A stretch of DNA of 64,000 nt, from assembly GCA_031772115.1 (NCBI GenBank), contig JAPDPK010000004.1, positions 13,538,001-13,602,000 of the forward strand, read 5' to 3'. The notes beneath the pieces are model-generated. The model did not search any database, was not told the DNA's origin, and saw only the letters and a list, made by a program, of their open reading frames with translations. Source of the stretch: Heritiera littoralis (taxonomy: Eukaryota > Streptophyta > Magnoliopsida > Malvales > Malvaceae). This document shows, one piece after another, positions 21,110-32,441 of the stretch. The translations under genes and the position numbers were made by a program. Positions within the stretch are counted from its first letter, which is position 1, and each line of letters starts with the position of its first letter.

Positions 21110-21560
21110 CTTTAAAGTTCCATCGCCTCTGCTGCAAGAGGAGCTTTCTCAAAATAGAATTTTAAAGTCTGATTGCCTCTGCTGTAAGAGGAGCGCATTT
21201 TCAAGAAAAAAATCTAAAGTTTCATCGCCTCTGCTGCAAGAGGAGCTTTCTCAAAATAGAATTTTAAAGTCTGATTGCCTCTGCTGTAAGAGGAGCGCAT
21301 TTTCAAGAAAAAAATCTAAAGTTTCATCGCCTCTGCTGCAAGAGGAGCTTTCTCAAAATAGAATTTTAAAGTCTGATTGCCTCTGCTGTAAGAGGAGCGC
21401 ATTTTCAAGAAAAAAATCTAAAGTTTCATCGCCTTTGCTGCAAGAGGAGCTTTCTCAAAATAGAATTTTAAAGTCTGATTGCCTCTGCTGTAAGAGAAGC
21501 ACATTTCAAAAACAAAAAATTTTAAAGTTTCGTTGCCTCTGTTGCAAGAAGAGCCTTTAA
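21110..21560 (+). repeat. 102-bp tandem array with small inverted repeats
   Basis: About four copies of a 102-bp unit, each made of two half-units carrying GCCTCTGCTGCAAGAGGAGC or its variant with TGTAAG. Each half contains CCTCT...AGAGG, able to form a short hairpin. The last copies are diverged. Tandem arrays in the 3' untranslated region just before the LTR are a known trait of Tat/Ogre elements and a proposed source of satellites. Confidence 0.92.
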
Positions 21561-21639
21561 AAAAAAAAAAAAAGAGTTTTGAGTCGGACAAAATTATTGT
21601 CTATTGTCTTTACTCTATTCCTGATTCTCAGCAATGAGC

Positions 21640-21652
21640 AAAGAGGGGCAGC
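21640..21652 (+). other. Polypurine tract of the Tat/Ogre-like element
   Basis: AAAGAGGGGCAGC directly precedes the 3' LTR start TGTAGACACC. It is intact, as needed for mobilisation in trans. Confidence 0.85.
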
Positions 21653-21818
21653 TGTAGACACCTAATTTTGTCCGGATTTTACAAATTATTTTGACAAATT
21701 TTATTATTATTATTTTTATTTTTTATTTTCATTTTCATTTTTCTTATTTATTTTGTTATTATCCATATTACTATTATTATTAGTTTTATTATTATTATCT
21801 TTTCTAATATCAATATTA

Positions 21819-21861
<43 letters not shown>

Positions 21862-24327
21862 AATTAATTATTATTATTATCACCAGTCCCGAAAGCATTA
21901 AAGGCTTCAGATTTTTCGGATTTGCCGGTTCCCTGCCCTAGCCGCCGGCGCCTCAACCCTAGCCAAATCCCATCTTCCACGCCGTGAATCCCGCTCCAAC
22001 AGGAGCCTATCGATTCTACGAACGCAAAAGGCTAAGGGAGGGCTCCAACACCGTTTAAGAAGACCCCGAGCAAAGGATTTTTCCTAGACTTGGGAGAACA
22101 GGACAGAGACCCCTAAAAAACACAACACACAGAAACACAACCCTCACCACCGAAACCCTAAACACCACCCTCACCACCGAAACCCCAAACACCACCACCC
22201 AAGCCAAAACAAACCCCCTAACCCAGATCTGGAAAACCCCTAGCCCAGATCTGGAAAACCTTAGATCCGAAACCCTCAAAACAACCTAGAGCCCCACCAC
22301 CCGAACCGGTTCCTGCAAACACACACACACACATACCAACAAATCACAAAAAACCAAGATCACAACCAGATCTAAAAACCCAAAAAATAAAAAAATAAAA
22401 AAGGAAAGGGTTTCGGTTTTCAGATCTATAAGGTTAGAGGAATTTTCGAGAGCAACGAAGCCCAGATCTGAGGAGAGGGAGCCGAAGGAAGTGTTTCTAG
22501 GCCGTCGGGAGTATCACCAGCAACCGGCGCACGGCGGCGCACGGTGGCCGGAAATCGCCCAGAGGAAGAGAGAGCCGAGAGGGTTTAGGGATTTTTTGTT
22601 GGAGAGGCCGGTGGAAATGAGGGAGTAAAAAAATTTGGGGCCTTTTATAGAGAGCAAAACGCAGCGTTTCGGTGAGCCCAGGAGATCCGCGCGTAGCCCC
22701 GACCCGACCCGAGGTCCGCGCGACCCGCTTCTGCCACCCGCGTGCTGACCCGGCTCCGCTTCCACTTGCGACCCGCGTGATCAGCCTGACCCGGCACTTC
22801 GACCCGCTCCGATTGGGTATATATATGTTTTTTCTTTATTTTGTTTTTAGTTATTTGTTAATTGTAGCAAAAGGAAAAATAATAATAATAATAGAAAATA
22901 TAGTAAAGCAAAAAATAAATAAATAGTATAAATAGAATAGAATAAAAATAAAATGAATACATGGTTTTAAAAGAAAAGATAAATAAATATAAAAGATATA
23001 TAGTTTTAAAGTATATAAATTTTATAAAATACATATAATGAATAAAAAATGAATGAATGAACAAATTTATAGTTTTAACATGTATGAAAATAAATGTGTA
23101 AAATACATACATAAATATAGAAATATATGGCTTTAAAACATATTAATATATATTTTACGTAGAATATATAAATAAGTATATAAAAATGTATATATACATA
23201 AATTATACAAAAGCATATTCTTGAAATGAAAATAAATTTTATTAGATAAATGAAATGTGGGCTAAGGAAAAATAATAATAATAAATGAAGAATAATAATA
23301 AAAATAAAGTAAAATAAAATAAGTATGAAATCCCGATGATGGGATGTCATGAAACTCACAAGTAGTGATTTCTTGACTGATCCCTAGGTGAGAAGAGTCG
23401 TACTAAATGTTACCAGAGTATTGGGATATTTAGTATGATTTTTCAATAATTTTCTTTAAAAACAAAAATAAGTAAGTTTTAAGAAAGGAAAAGGAAATTA
23501 ATAATAAAAATTAGGTTTAATTAAATAAAATTAGTCCGATGATGGGATGTCATGAAACTCACAAGTAGTGATTTCTTGACTGATCCCTAGGTGAGAGAAG
23601 TTCACTAAGTGTTACCAGAGTATTGGGATACTTAGTGCAATTTTTCAATAATAAGAATTTTTATTTAAAATAAATAAAGAAATATTTATATAAAAAATCA
23701 AAAAAATTCATTTGCATCATTTATTATCTGTTTGCATCATTCGCATCCATAATAATTTTTAAAGCGAGTGTGAATCTTCCGATGATGAGATTCTATAGAA
23801 CTCACAAGTAGTGATTCTTAAGAAATCTCTAGGTGAAGAAAATTATTTCAAATATTACCAGAGTATTGGGATATTTGATTTAATTTTTCAATACAAAAAG
23901 GTTCACATTCACTTTTGAAAAATAAAATTTAACTTTTTAAAATAAAACAAAATAAATTTACAAATAAAAAAATGATTTTGAATAAAAAAATTTGCAATAA
24001 AATAAGAATTATTTTTAAATGTTAAATTGAGACCATTTTATTAAAACAAAAAAGGATAACACATGATTATTATGGTACCGTTCTTAACGGGCGTCGTGGG
24101 GGTGCTAATCCTTCCCCACGCGTAACCGTACCCCCGAACCCAAGTTTTGTTTTCGCAGACCAAAGATTATCTTTTTAATGAAACTTAATTAATTTTGAGA
24201 TTTTGTTGAAAAGATAAATGTTTTCAGGTGGCCAATCACACCTAGTCAAAAAAGATTGGTGGCGACTCCCATCATTTTTGTTTTTAAACGCTTTTTCAAA
24301 ATCGTCGAGCGCGAAGCCGTTACGACA
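21653..24327 (+). repeat. 3' LTR of the Tat/Ogre-like element (2675 bp)
   Basis: Same sequence as 10388-13050 with a constant offset of 11277 bp after the (ATT)n tract. The only differences I found are 12 extra bases of ATT repeats and three single-base changes. One lies in the GC-rich block start (CCTCAACC for CCTTAACC), one is TCTACG for TCTGCG, and one is CCTAGAC for CCTGGAC. The three internal modules recur at 23332, 23535 and 23778. Confidence 0.94.
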
Positions 24328-24621
24328 CAACTACCACCTATCAATGAGATTGAGAAATCAGTAACACCTTCTTGAATGATTCGTTGTTGTAGAATCTGGA
24401 TAGAGTGTGGTTTTTGACCTTGGCCATTTTGTCTCCAAATTTGAGCTTTCCAGCGAAATAACTTGGGAGACTTTGCTGCGATTCTCTCTTAAATAAAGCT
24501 CTGCATTACCCTTCCTTGAACTGATTTTTGGAGCATTATTTTTAACCATGTCAGCGTAGGATGGTCCACCAACTCCATAGAACGATCTACGTGAGACTGC
24601 TGATACTCCAGGGTTAGCCAT
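24328..24621 (-). pseudogene. LINE ORF1-like remnant, upstream half
   Basis: Reading leftward from a Met at 24621 the frame gives MANPGVSAVSRRSFYGVGGP, then SYADMVKNNAP, a sequence style seen before the DUF4283 domain of plant LINE ORF1 proteins. A frameshift near 24420 leads to IQILQQRIIQEGVTDFSISL, which meets the inserted element and resumes at 10387. It lacks the RRM seen in the other two LINEs of the window, so it is a different subfamily. The open frame continues upstream of 24621 but without recognisable content. Confidence 0.65.
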
Positions 24622-26635
24622 GTGTAGATGATCTTGAATAGAGGTAGCAAAAATTGGTCCGAACTCGAAAACACGTCTGAAACCGAACCTGGACTGGCTG
24701 GACAAGCCTGAATCGACTAAAAAAGTCAAAGGCCCATAACCAAAAAAACCCGAACCCAACATAGCCCGAGCCCGATATGATCTGAAACTGAGACCGATGC
24801 GATCCGAAACCCCGTAAAAAACCAAATTTATAACCTGGGAAAACTCAAATTATAATTATTATTTAAAAATAAACAAATAAATAATTGATACACTTTTTTA
24901 ATTAAAAAGTTTAAAATTTTGAAAACAATTATTATTTATTATATAATTTTATCAATTATGCATTACCACCAAAATAAATATTGAATCTTTTTAATTAAAT
25001 TAAATTAATTTAATTTAAAACACCATAATAGATGATATCAAATAGTCTTTAATATTATACTTATTGTATTTATAATAATAAATATATTATTAATTTAACA
25101 TTTGATTTTATTATAAAAATCATTTTAACATTTAATTATTTTTATTTTATAATAAAATTTTAATTTTAATACAATAATAAATCAAATATATATAAAAAAT
25201 ATATAATTTCAATATTTGTTTGAAACTTTGAATTTGATATTTTGTGTAACACATTAAAAATATTTTTAATAAAATTAAATTTAAACTATATTTTCTTAAA
25301 GTTTCAAGTATAGAAAGATATTGAATTTAGATTACAAAAAACCTAATCTTAAAATTAAAATTCAAGTTTTTAAGATTAGAAAAAGTTAAGTAATTAAATT
25401 AAACAATATAAGTAGAATTTTTTTTATAAGCTTGGACATCATTGAAAGAGAAAATTATAAATCAAGCTAGTGGTAATTTTATATTTAGCCTTAAAACAAA
25501 AAACATTAATAAATCAAGCTAGTGATAATTAATTATTTATTGTATTATAATAATCTTATACATGAATAAACCAATTTGGTATCTTATAATAATGATTTGT
25601 ATATTATATTATAATAATCTTTTAAAAATAAATTATGTAATCTCTTAGCGTGTAAACATTATTTTGATAGAATTAAGTATTTATTAAAAATTCTATTAAA
25701 TGTAAAATTAAAATGTGGATAAAAGTAATAATTCTAATAGTAAATTAAAGTGTAATTTAATAATATATTAGAGTAGTATTACTGTGTAAGTGGTAATTTT
25801 AATAAAATTTGTTTTTATACTTTATTAATATTATTATTAATTATATTTAATAATTAGCATTATATTAATTAATTTAGTAATATCTACAATTTAATATTTT
25901 AATTAGATATTCGATCAATTGGTGTATATCTAATATTATTATGTTAATCTAAACATGAAAAAATTAATACTCAATTAGTGTATAACTGTATATGATATGA
26001 TTACATCAAATGTTATTATTTATGATATAATGTCAATTGGTGTATATAACTTGTTTAATTTAACGTTCTAAATTTTTGATGAGATATTTGATTAATTAAT
26101 GCATACGAGTACAACTATATTTAATATAATAATGTTATATTATGATTTATGTACAAACCAAAAACAAAATAAATATAAAATTGAGATAATTAATTGACCA
26201 ATTATTCATAATATTAAGTATTTTTTAATGTATAGTATAATTTTATTCAACATTATAATTGACCAATTAGTTAACCAGTTATGTGGTTATATTTAATTTA
26301 ATTACTAATTATGTTGGTATTTAAAAGACAAAATAAATGTAAAAAAAATTCTTAAAAATTTAAAATTTTATTAAAAATATAATATAATTATTAAAAAAGC
26401 TAATAAAACAAAGTAAAAAAAAAAAAGAAATTTATTGAACTAAGAGTGTCTAATTTCAAATGGCCCAATGTTGATCCAAAAAAATACAATAACCCAATAT
26501 ATTATTGTTAAGAGTATAAGCCATTTATATAAATGTTTAATTGTTTAGTGTGATTTATTTATAATTTGTTAATTATTTATTTGTATAGCTAATACTTTTG
26601 GATTTTTACTTTCTTTTAGTTTTACTATGTATATG
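24622..26635. other. AT-rich intergenic DNA
   Basis: About 2 kb, with a CCCGAACCC/GCCCGAG-type low-complexity stretch at 24690-24820 and then very AT-rich sequence. I see no ORF, terminal repeat or RNA gene. Confidence 0.6.
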
Positions 26636-28193
26636 TGTAACGCCCTCGGAAGCTAGGATTTTCGAGCTAACTTTTTCCTTTACTTACTATTTTTGTCACT
26701 CGCATCAATGTAGCTAAAACATAACAAGTAGAGTACTACTTGTTTATTTGTTAAGACTAATTGTTTAAGGTCCCATTCAGTTACCTCGTAATGCGTGCCA
26801 AAATCAAAACTGAAAAACTCTATCCTTTATATATACTTATTGTCCAACCACACTCTGTAACACAACAAAAATCCAACCTATGGCACATTTATCATCTCAA
26901 GAAACCATCTAGAGTATCACATTTTCATCAAGATATCCTATCGATGTGTATACTGAAAATAATCTTATCATTTGAAATATAAACAAAAGTAATGAAAGGT
27001 TATACCTCAATATAAAAAGCAATAACTTAGCAACACGTAAGTCGAGCTCTTAGTGCAACACTCCAGCCTATCTGAATTAACTTGTGAAGTGGAAGAAGAG
27101 GGTGAGCTAATGCCCAGTAAGAAAATATACGCTAAATGATGTTAGGTTCCTACTATGTTTAATGCATGTGTATGCGTAAATAAATGCGTCAAAACTCATG
27201 CTTAAAGATGTTTTAGTGAAAATAATACAAAGTTGATAAGCCATTATTAATAAGCTATAAAATGTTATACCGAGTAATTTCCAAACATATTAGTGCCACG
27301 CATTCACAAAATCAAGATACAGTAGGAATAGAAATGATGCATTCGTTCATCTTTGTAACAATATCGAGACATACATTTAAAAACATTTTCACGAGATGAG
27401 CATTATGAGATTCGGTAACGTAACCGAGATCTTTGGAAATATAACCAAGAAGCTTTCCATGAAAGCATCTACTATAGCTAGTAGTGGTCACAGTCCCATA
27501 TCAAGGCTCTATCTATGATCATGAATCATCCCAGCACTAGTGATCATCTAAAAGCTGAGGCACAAGTCACGACTAGTTGTCGGACAATTATACGTAATTA
27601 CTGCTACCTATTTGCCATATAGGCAAGATCCATGAGAGAATTACGTATATGGCGCCTTAATGCCACACAGGCTCAATAATTGCCACCTTGGCCTACTAAA
27701 TGCCACACAGGCATAATTAAACGCGCTGAAATTACAAGTCATGACTAGTTGTCGGACAATATATGTAATTACCGCCACCCATTTGCCACATAGGCGGGAT
27801 CCATAACGCAATTACGTATACAACGCTTCAATACCACACAGGCTTAATGCTTGCCACGCAGGCAAGTACCACATAGGCAAGTTAAGTGCCATACTGGCAT
27901 TATACATCATCACGTATCTCATGAGTCAAAACTCGATTAGAAATAGAACTTACAATATGGGTTGAGTACTGAAAGCATGAATCGTTTCACATAATTATAG
28001 TTTTGAAAATCCCATCTTAGGAAATCAGGCTTAAAAACCATTTTCTCGATAACAAGTAACAATGCTTAATATGCATGAGGTTTTAAAGGCATTTTATACA
28101 TCTAATTTAATACCAAGAAATTTACTTAAATAATTTCTAACGAAATTTCGGCATTATTACGGCATAGATAGAATACTACCCAGTGTCATAACC
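26636..28193 (-). repeat. Gypsy LTR remnant, split by a Mutator-like element
   Basis: It starts TGTAACGCCC, like the TGTAACATCC and TGTAACGACC ends of the other LTRs here, and at 27100 has GTGAGCTAATGCCCAGTAAG, resembling their shared GTGAGC...CTCAGTAAGG block. A tandem duplication of about 180 bp lies at 27540-27920 with many GCCACACAGGC words. The sequence resumes after the insertion at 29437, but I cannot find its far end, so the family is uncertain. Confidence 0.55.
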
Positions 28194-28702
28194 ATGGTTT
28201 TAAATTACGGTCCGGTCACGTTTTCGGTTGCGTTGCGTTTATTGCGGTTGCGGACATAACGGAGGCTATCGCGGTCATTGCGGTCGTGAATTTTTTTTTT
28301 AATTTGCACAAATTTGTATAAAATATAATAATTGTAATTATAGTTATAAAAAATCCTATTTGTGGTTTTTAAAATAATTTATGATACCTTAAATCTATTA
28401 TTTATGTAAAAAAAGTTAATTCATAATTTTTGAATTATAATAAAGTATTCATATTTAAAAATTATTTATGATATTTGACAAATAACAATATTGAAAACAG
28501 AGATAAATTAACCTAAGCCATCTCATTTGCATTTTTAAAAATCAATATTTTTTTTATTTTTCTCTTGAGTTTCAATAATATTTAATATCATATATTTTTT
28601 TAAACATTAATAACATATATTTGTCTACATTAAAAATTTTAGTAAAATAAAATACAATAAACATTTAATAGAACTTTCCGTAATCCATTGTTTCTAATTC
28701 CT

Positions 28703-28703
28703 A

Positions 28704-28801
<98 letters not shown>
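28703..28801 (+). repeat. (AAT)n microsatellite
   Basis: About 33 uninterrupted copies of AAT, inside Mutator-like element 1. A perfect tract this long is expected to vary in length between individuals. Confidence 0.97.
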
Positions 28802-28802
<1 letters not shown>

Positions 28803-29052
28803 CAACTTCAAAATCCTAAATACCCAAGCCAAAAGTCTCCCTTAGTCATTCATCCAACAATCGATCCCCTCAGTACTCACCTTCACTCTCGCAGCCTCAC
28901 CATCTGTTACAGCCATTCATCACTCAATCCTTCCTCAGCCATTCATCATTCAATCCTCAGTCACCCCATCGTCTCTTGCTCTCTTTTTCTCCCAAGTCAC
29001 TCTTGCACTGCTCTGTTTTTCTCCCAAGTCCCAGTCCCAGATTTGTTCATCA

Positions 29053-29253
29053 ATGGCGTTGAGACAGAGCTCGATAGCCGCGATGCTGACGCTCATGCTG
29101 CCTACCAGTCGACTGTCTTCGACTCTTCGTTTCTTCTTTGCTCTGTCTACTCCACTTCTACAAAGTCCACAACCATATCCTTCTCTGGCCTTGTTTCAAC
29201 AGATCCTAACTTGGATGGATTGTTATGTTGTGCTGCTGTTTTCTATGAATTGA
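29053..29253 (+). pseudogene. Captured host gene fragment inside Mutator-like element 1
   Basis: The stretch begins with a CT-rich, 5'UTR-like sequence (28810-29050: many TCATTCATC, CTCACC and CAGTC words) and an ATG opening 66 codons (MALRQSSIAAMLTLMLPTSR). The N-terminus is rich in Arg, Ser, Leu and Ala with few acidic residues, as in organelle targeting peptides. The rest has no recognised domain and runs into AT-rich sequence. Its composition contrasts with the element arms. I infer a captured first-exon fragment; the donor gene is unknown. Confidence 0.5.
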
Positions 29254-29436
29254 TGTTGAATTGTTGATGATTGAGGTTGAAATTGAGTTTATGGCTGTAA
29301 TTTGTTGTGTGAAATTATGATTTTTCTTCTTTTTGGCTTTCTGTTCGTATTCACACCCGTTTATCCCTCAATAGCGGTGGCTGCCACCGCTGCTACTGCG
29401 AGATAGCGGCCGTTATTTGAAACCCTGGTCATAACC

Positions 29437-29651
29437 ACAATCAAATACCTGTAGAAAACTCAATCAAGCAATATATTTTTTAATACACCAAGTAAATCTA
29501 AATCTCAAACATTATGTACTTTAAGCTCAATCCAAAGCCGATCCTCTCATCAACTCGATTCTACTTTAACTTCAAAACCTCTGCTTTAATAGCTTAAACC
29601 TAAAATTCTTCTCTTCGTACAAAGTCGTGCTCTACTGCTCTGGATTCCAAC
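29437..29651 (+). promoter_or_regulatory. Upstream region of the FRS pseudogene
   Basis: About 215 bp between the Mutator-like element and the FRS start codon. The first part may be the end of the gypsy LTR remnant, and the last 100 bases look like a 5' untranslated leader. No TATA box is obvious, and the element insertion has displaced whatever lay further upstream. Confidence 0.35.
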
Positions 29652-31099
29652 ATGGATCTTCAATCTAGTAAGTCTTTTCTGCTTTTCTCAAATTTAATCA
29701 ACCTAATAAAACCCTTAAAATCAAGCAGTTTCAGTAAGCGTTGATAATTTTTTTGTTCTTTTATCAGTGGATGAAAATCCTTCCATTGAAGAAGCCGAAA
29801 CTGGAACAATGCAAAATTTGAACAGAAAAGATTTAGTTACTGTGGAAGGAACTTCCGATGTGGAGCGTATGTCGGAATGGAATTTGACTCGGAAGAAGCA
29901 GCCAAAGTCTTCTACGATACGTACGCCACACGCGTGGGATTCATCATGCGTGTGGATGCGTTTCGTCGCTCAATGCGTGATGGCAAAGTGTTTTGCGTCG
30001 ACTGGTATATATGTAATAAAGAAGGGTTTCGAAAGCTAAGGCCTCATAGAAGTGAAAATGGGAAGCCTAGAGCGATTATGAGAGAAGGGTGTAAAGCAAT
30101 GATTGTGGTAGAGAAAGAAAAAACAAGAAAATGGGTGGTTACGAGGTTTGTTAAGGAACATAATCATCAGCTGGTTCCCATCCTTACCAATGGTCGGAGA
30201 AGCATGCTTTTATCGCAAACGCCTGTAAGTATTTTAATTTTAATATATCCTTTGCCTTGAAATCAAAATTGGATATTGTAAGTAATCAACTGATTTCTAT
30301 GCCTATAAGTTTATAATAGGAGGAACAGGTGTAGTTGAGAAGGCATGATTCTTTTTCTATAACAGAGTGAAATTCAACTATTAGTGTTGAATGCAAACGC
30401 ATTGTAGTCTTTTTGGGGAGTTATTCCATAGTATTGAAAATTAGGTGATAGGAAGCGGAAAATTTTTTTCTGCCTTTTAAGGTTTGCAAGCCTTAAGTAG
30501 GGTTTGCAGCTCAATTCCTGAATCAGTGAAGAGTATGTAAAGATTAGTTACTGTGCGAGGGCAAGTAACTGAGAAAATAGGATTGTTAAACTATGATCCC
30601 ATGCCTTAAAATCTGGGAACTTATTTCAAAGTGTATTTGATAATCAAGTTAAAAGAATTTAAACGGGAAACTAAGCAACACAACTAATTCTTTAAAATAA
30701 GTATCAGTTAGGAGAAAGTGTGCATTATAAGAGGGAGCTATATACTCCAGATTGAAGCCTTGGAGCATTACCAATGGTCTTTCCTTCTTTGTAAAAGTTC
30801 GAAGAATTACAGGTCTGATTGTCCTTAGGAAAAAATAGGTCAATTTGTGTTTTAAGGAGTAGGGTTTCAAATAGCGGCCGTGAAATGAAATAGTGATCGC
30901 TATCTATTGCCACCACCTCTATTGACGAAATATCGGGTGTGAGTATAGATCACACCCGTAACGGCCGCTATTGGCCGTTACGAAATGCCATAACAGAAGA
31001 TAGCGGCGATAGCGGTTTGTTATCGCTGCTATCTTCTGTTTCAAACAGACTATCAAAAAAAAAATTTAAGAACATGGATACTGGACAGAAAAAACAATA

Positions 31100-31500
31100 A
31101 CAGTAACATCAAAATCAAAATATCTAGATCAGAGAAAGGGGTTTGTGATGGGATCGGCAAAGGTGAACCGCGAGCGTGATGGCGATTGGTGAGGGCAGAG
31201 GCATAGTGGGGTGGATTGTAGGCAGCGTGGGTAGGCAGGCGTAAGGCGCAGTGGGATCGTGGGTGATTGGGGGGCGTGGCATGGCCATGGGCGACTTACA
31301 AGCTCGCAACACTAGTAGGACTGGGCGATGGGGTGTCCTCCATCTATCTGTTGATTGACACCGGCGTGAGTCATGACTGATCTGAGATTAGATCTGGACC
31401 AGTGACGTTGGCGGCCGGCGGTTGGCGAAGTGAGAATCACAAGGCTGAGATAACGCGGCCATAGAAGGAGAGGGGGAAACGGTGAAAGTGAAAGGAAAAG
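31100..31500. other. GC-rich payload of Mutator-like element 2
   Basis: About 400 bp with high GC and many CG dinucleotides (GGCGATTGG, GGCGTGGC, GGCGGCCGGCGG), standing out in a region of over 65% AT. The open frames on either strand are Pro-rich or Gly-rich and match nothing I recognise. It is probably a captured host sequence in the Pack-MULE manner; the source is unknown. Confidence 0.45.
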
Positions 31501-31504
31501 AGGT

Positions 31505-31700
31505 CGACGGGTTTGGGAAGGTTGGGTTTTTTTTATTTTAAATATTTTTTGTTTTAATATATGTGGTTAAAGAGGCCAATGGGTTTGGGAGAGTTGGGTT
31601 TTTTTATTTTAAATATTTTTTGTTTTAATAAATGTGGTTAAAGTGGCCGATGGGTTTGGGAGAGTTGGGTTTTTTATTTTAAATATTTTTGTTTTAATAT
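31505..31700 (+). repeat. 75-bp tandem repeats (three units)
   Basis: Each unit has GGGTTTGGGA(A/G)(A/G)GTTGGG, a T-run, ATTTTAAATATTTTT, GTTTTAATA and TGGTTAAAG. It begins with a GGTCGACGGG, GGCCAATGGG or GGCCGATGGG variant. The array is confined to Mutator-like element 2. Confidence 0.85.
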
Positions 31701-32441
31701 ATATGGTAAATGGTAATTAGTAAAAGGTTTTGGTTTTAAATGTTTAATAATTTTTTTTGGAAACAATGTAACATTAAATGTTTAAGAGTTAAAATTAGTT
31801 AATATCATGAATCATGATAAAAAAAATATTAGGTAATATGAATTTAAAAAAAATAGATAATGTCGAATTTAAATTATTAATTTAATTTTTTAAAGTAAAA
31901 TTTGTAGTGAAATTAAATATATGGTATTAAATATTTTGTTAATATTCATAGAAATTCATATAGAAGAGGAAAAAAAAGAAAAATATTGACATATTAATTT
32001 AGATGAAAAAGGACTTAACAAAATTTAGATGAAAAAATTTCTTAATAATTTAGATAAAAAATAATTAATGTTAAATAATTAGTACATTAATTCTTATTAG
32101 TACACAATTATTTATTTCTATTTTCAATATTTGTTATTTTTTAATTATCATATGTAATTTTTTAAAGATGAATATTTTATTATAATTTAAAAAATTATAA
32201 ATAACCTTTTTTTTTCACATAAATAATAGACTTGAGGTATCATAAATTACTTTAAAAACTATAAAATAAGATTTTACATGATTATAATTATAATTACTAC
32301 ACTTTATATAGAATTGTGTGAAATTAAAAAAAATTCACAACCGCGATGACTGCAATTATCGCCGCTATGTCCGTAACCACGATAAACGCAATGTGACCGA
32401 AAATGCGGCCGCGACCGCAATTTAAAACCATGTTAAGGAGT

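Larger units (their letters stand above)
10388..24327 (+). mobile_element. 13.94-kb gag-only LTR retrotransposon, Tat/Ogre-like
   Basis: It is a complete element with TG...CA ends, flanked by the 5-bp duplication CAACT (10383-10387 and 24328-24332). LTRs are at 10388-13050 and 21653-24327. Inside are a primer site resembling the tRNA-Arg type reported for Tat/Ogre elements, two intact gag-like ORFs (14065-15129 and 15659-17233), a long non-coding part with two tandem arrays, and a polypurine tract. I find no protease, RT, RNase H or integrase in any frame. By eye the LTRs differ at about three bases and by 12 bp in an (ATT)n tract, so insertion is very recent. Gag-only plant LTR elements have been described as TR-GAG; this one is unusually large and has two ORFs. 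Confidence 0.92.
28194..29427. mobile_element. Mutator-like element 1 (1234 bp), probable Pack-MULE
   Basis: It is flanked by a perfect 9-bp duplication, GTCATAACC (28185-28193 and 29428-29436). The left end reads ATGGTTTTAAATTACGG; the right end, reverse-complemented, reads CAGGGTTTCAAATAACGG. It has no transposase. It holds an AT-rich arm shared with element 2 (reverse of about 31900-32430), an (AAT)n microsatellite, and a gene-like segment (about 28810-29275) of different composition. The 9-bp duplication and long imperfect ends fit the Mutator superfamily. Confidence 0.8.
30861..32432. mobile_element. Mutator-like element 2 (1572 bp), inverted relative of element 1
   Basis: It is flanked by the perfect 9-bp duplication TTAAGGAGT (30852-30860 and 32433-32441). 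The left end AGGGTTTCAAATAGCGG matches the right end of element 1, and the right end, reverse-complemented CATGGTTTTAAATTGCGG, matches its left end. It is therefore the same family in the other orientation. Inside are a GC-rich segment (31100-31500) not found in element 1 and three tandem units of about 75 bp (31505-31700). It lies in the large FRS intron. No transposase is seen. Confidence 0.82.

Noticed and set aside
19850..21560. CRISPR-like regular repeats
   Set aside because: Units are adjacent without unique spacers, in a plant retrotransposon; they are minisatellites.
10388..24327. Reading the 13.9-kb unit as a segmental duplication of two 2.7-kb loci
   Set aside because: TG...CA ends, the CAACT duplication, primer site and polypurine tract in the right places show that the two repeats are LTRs of one insertion.
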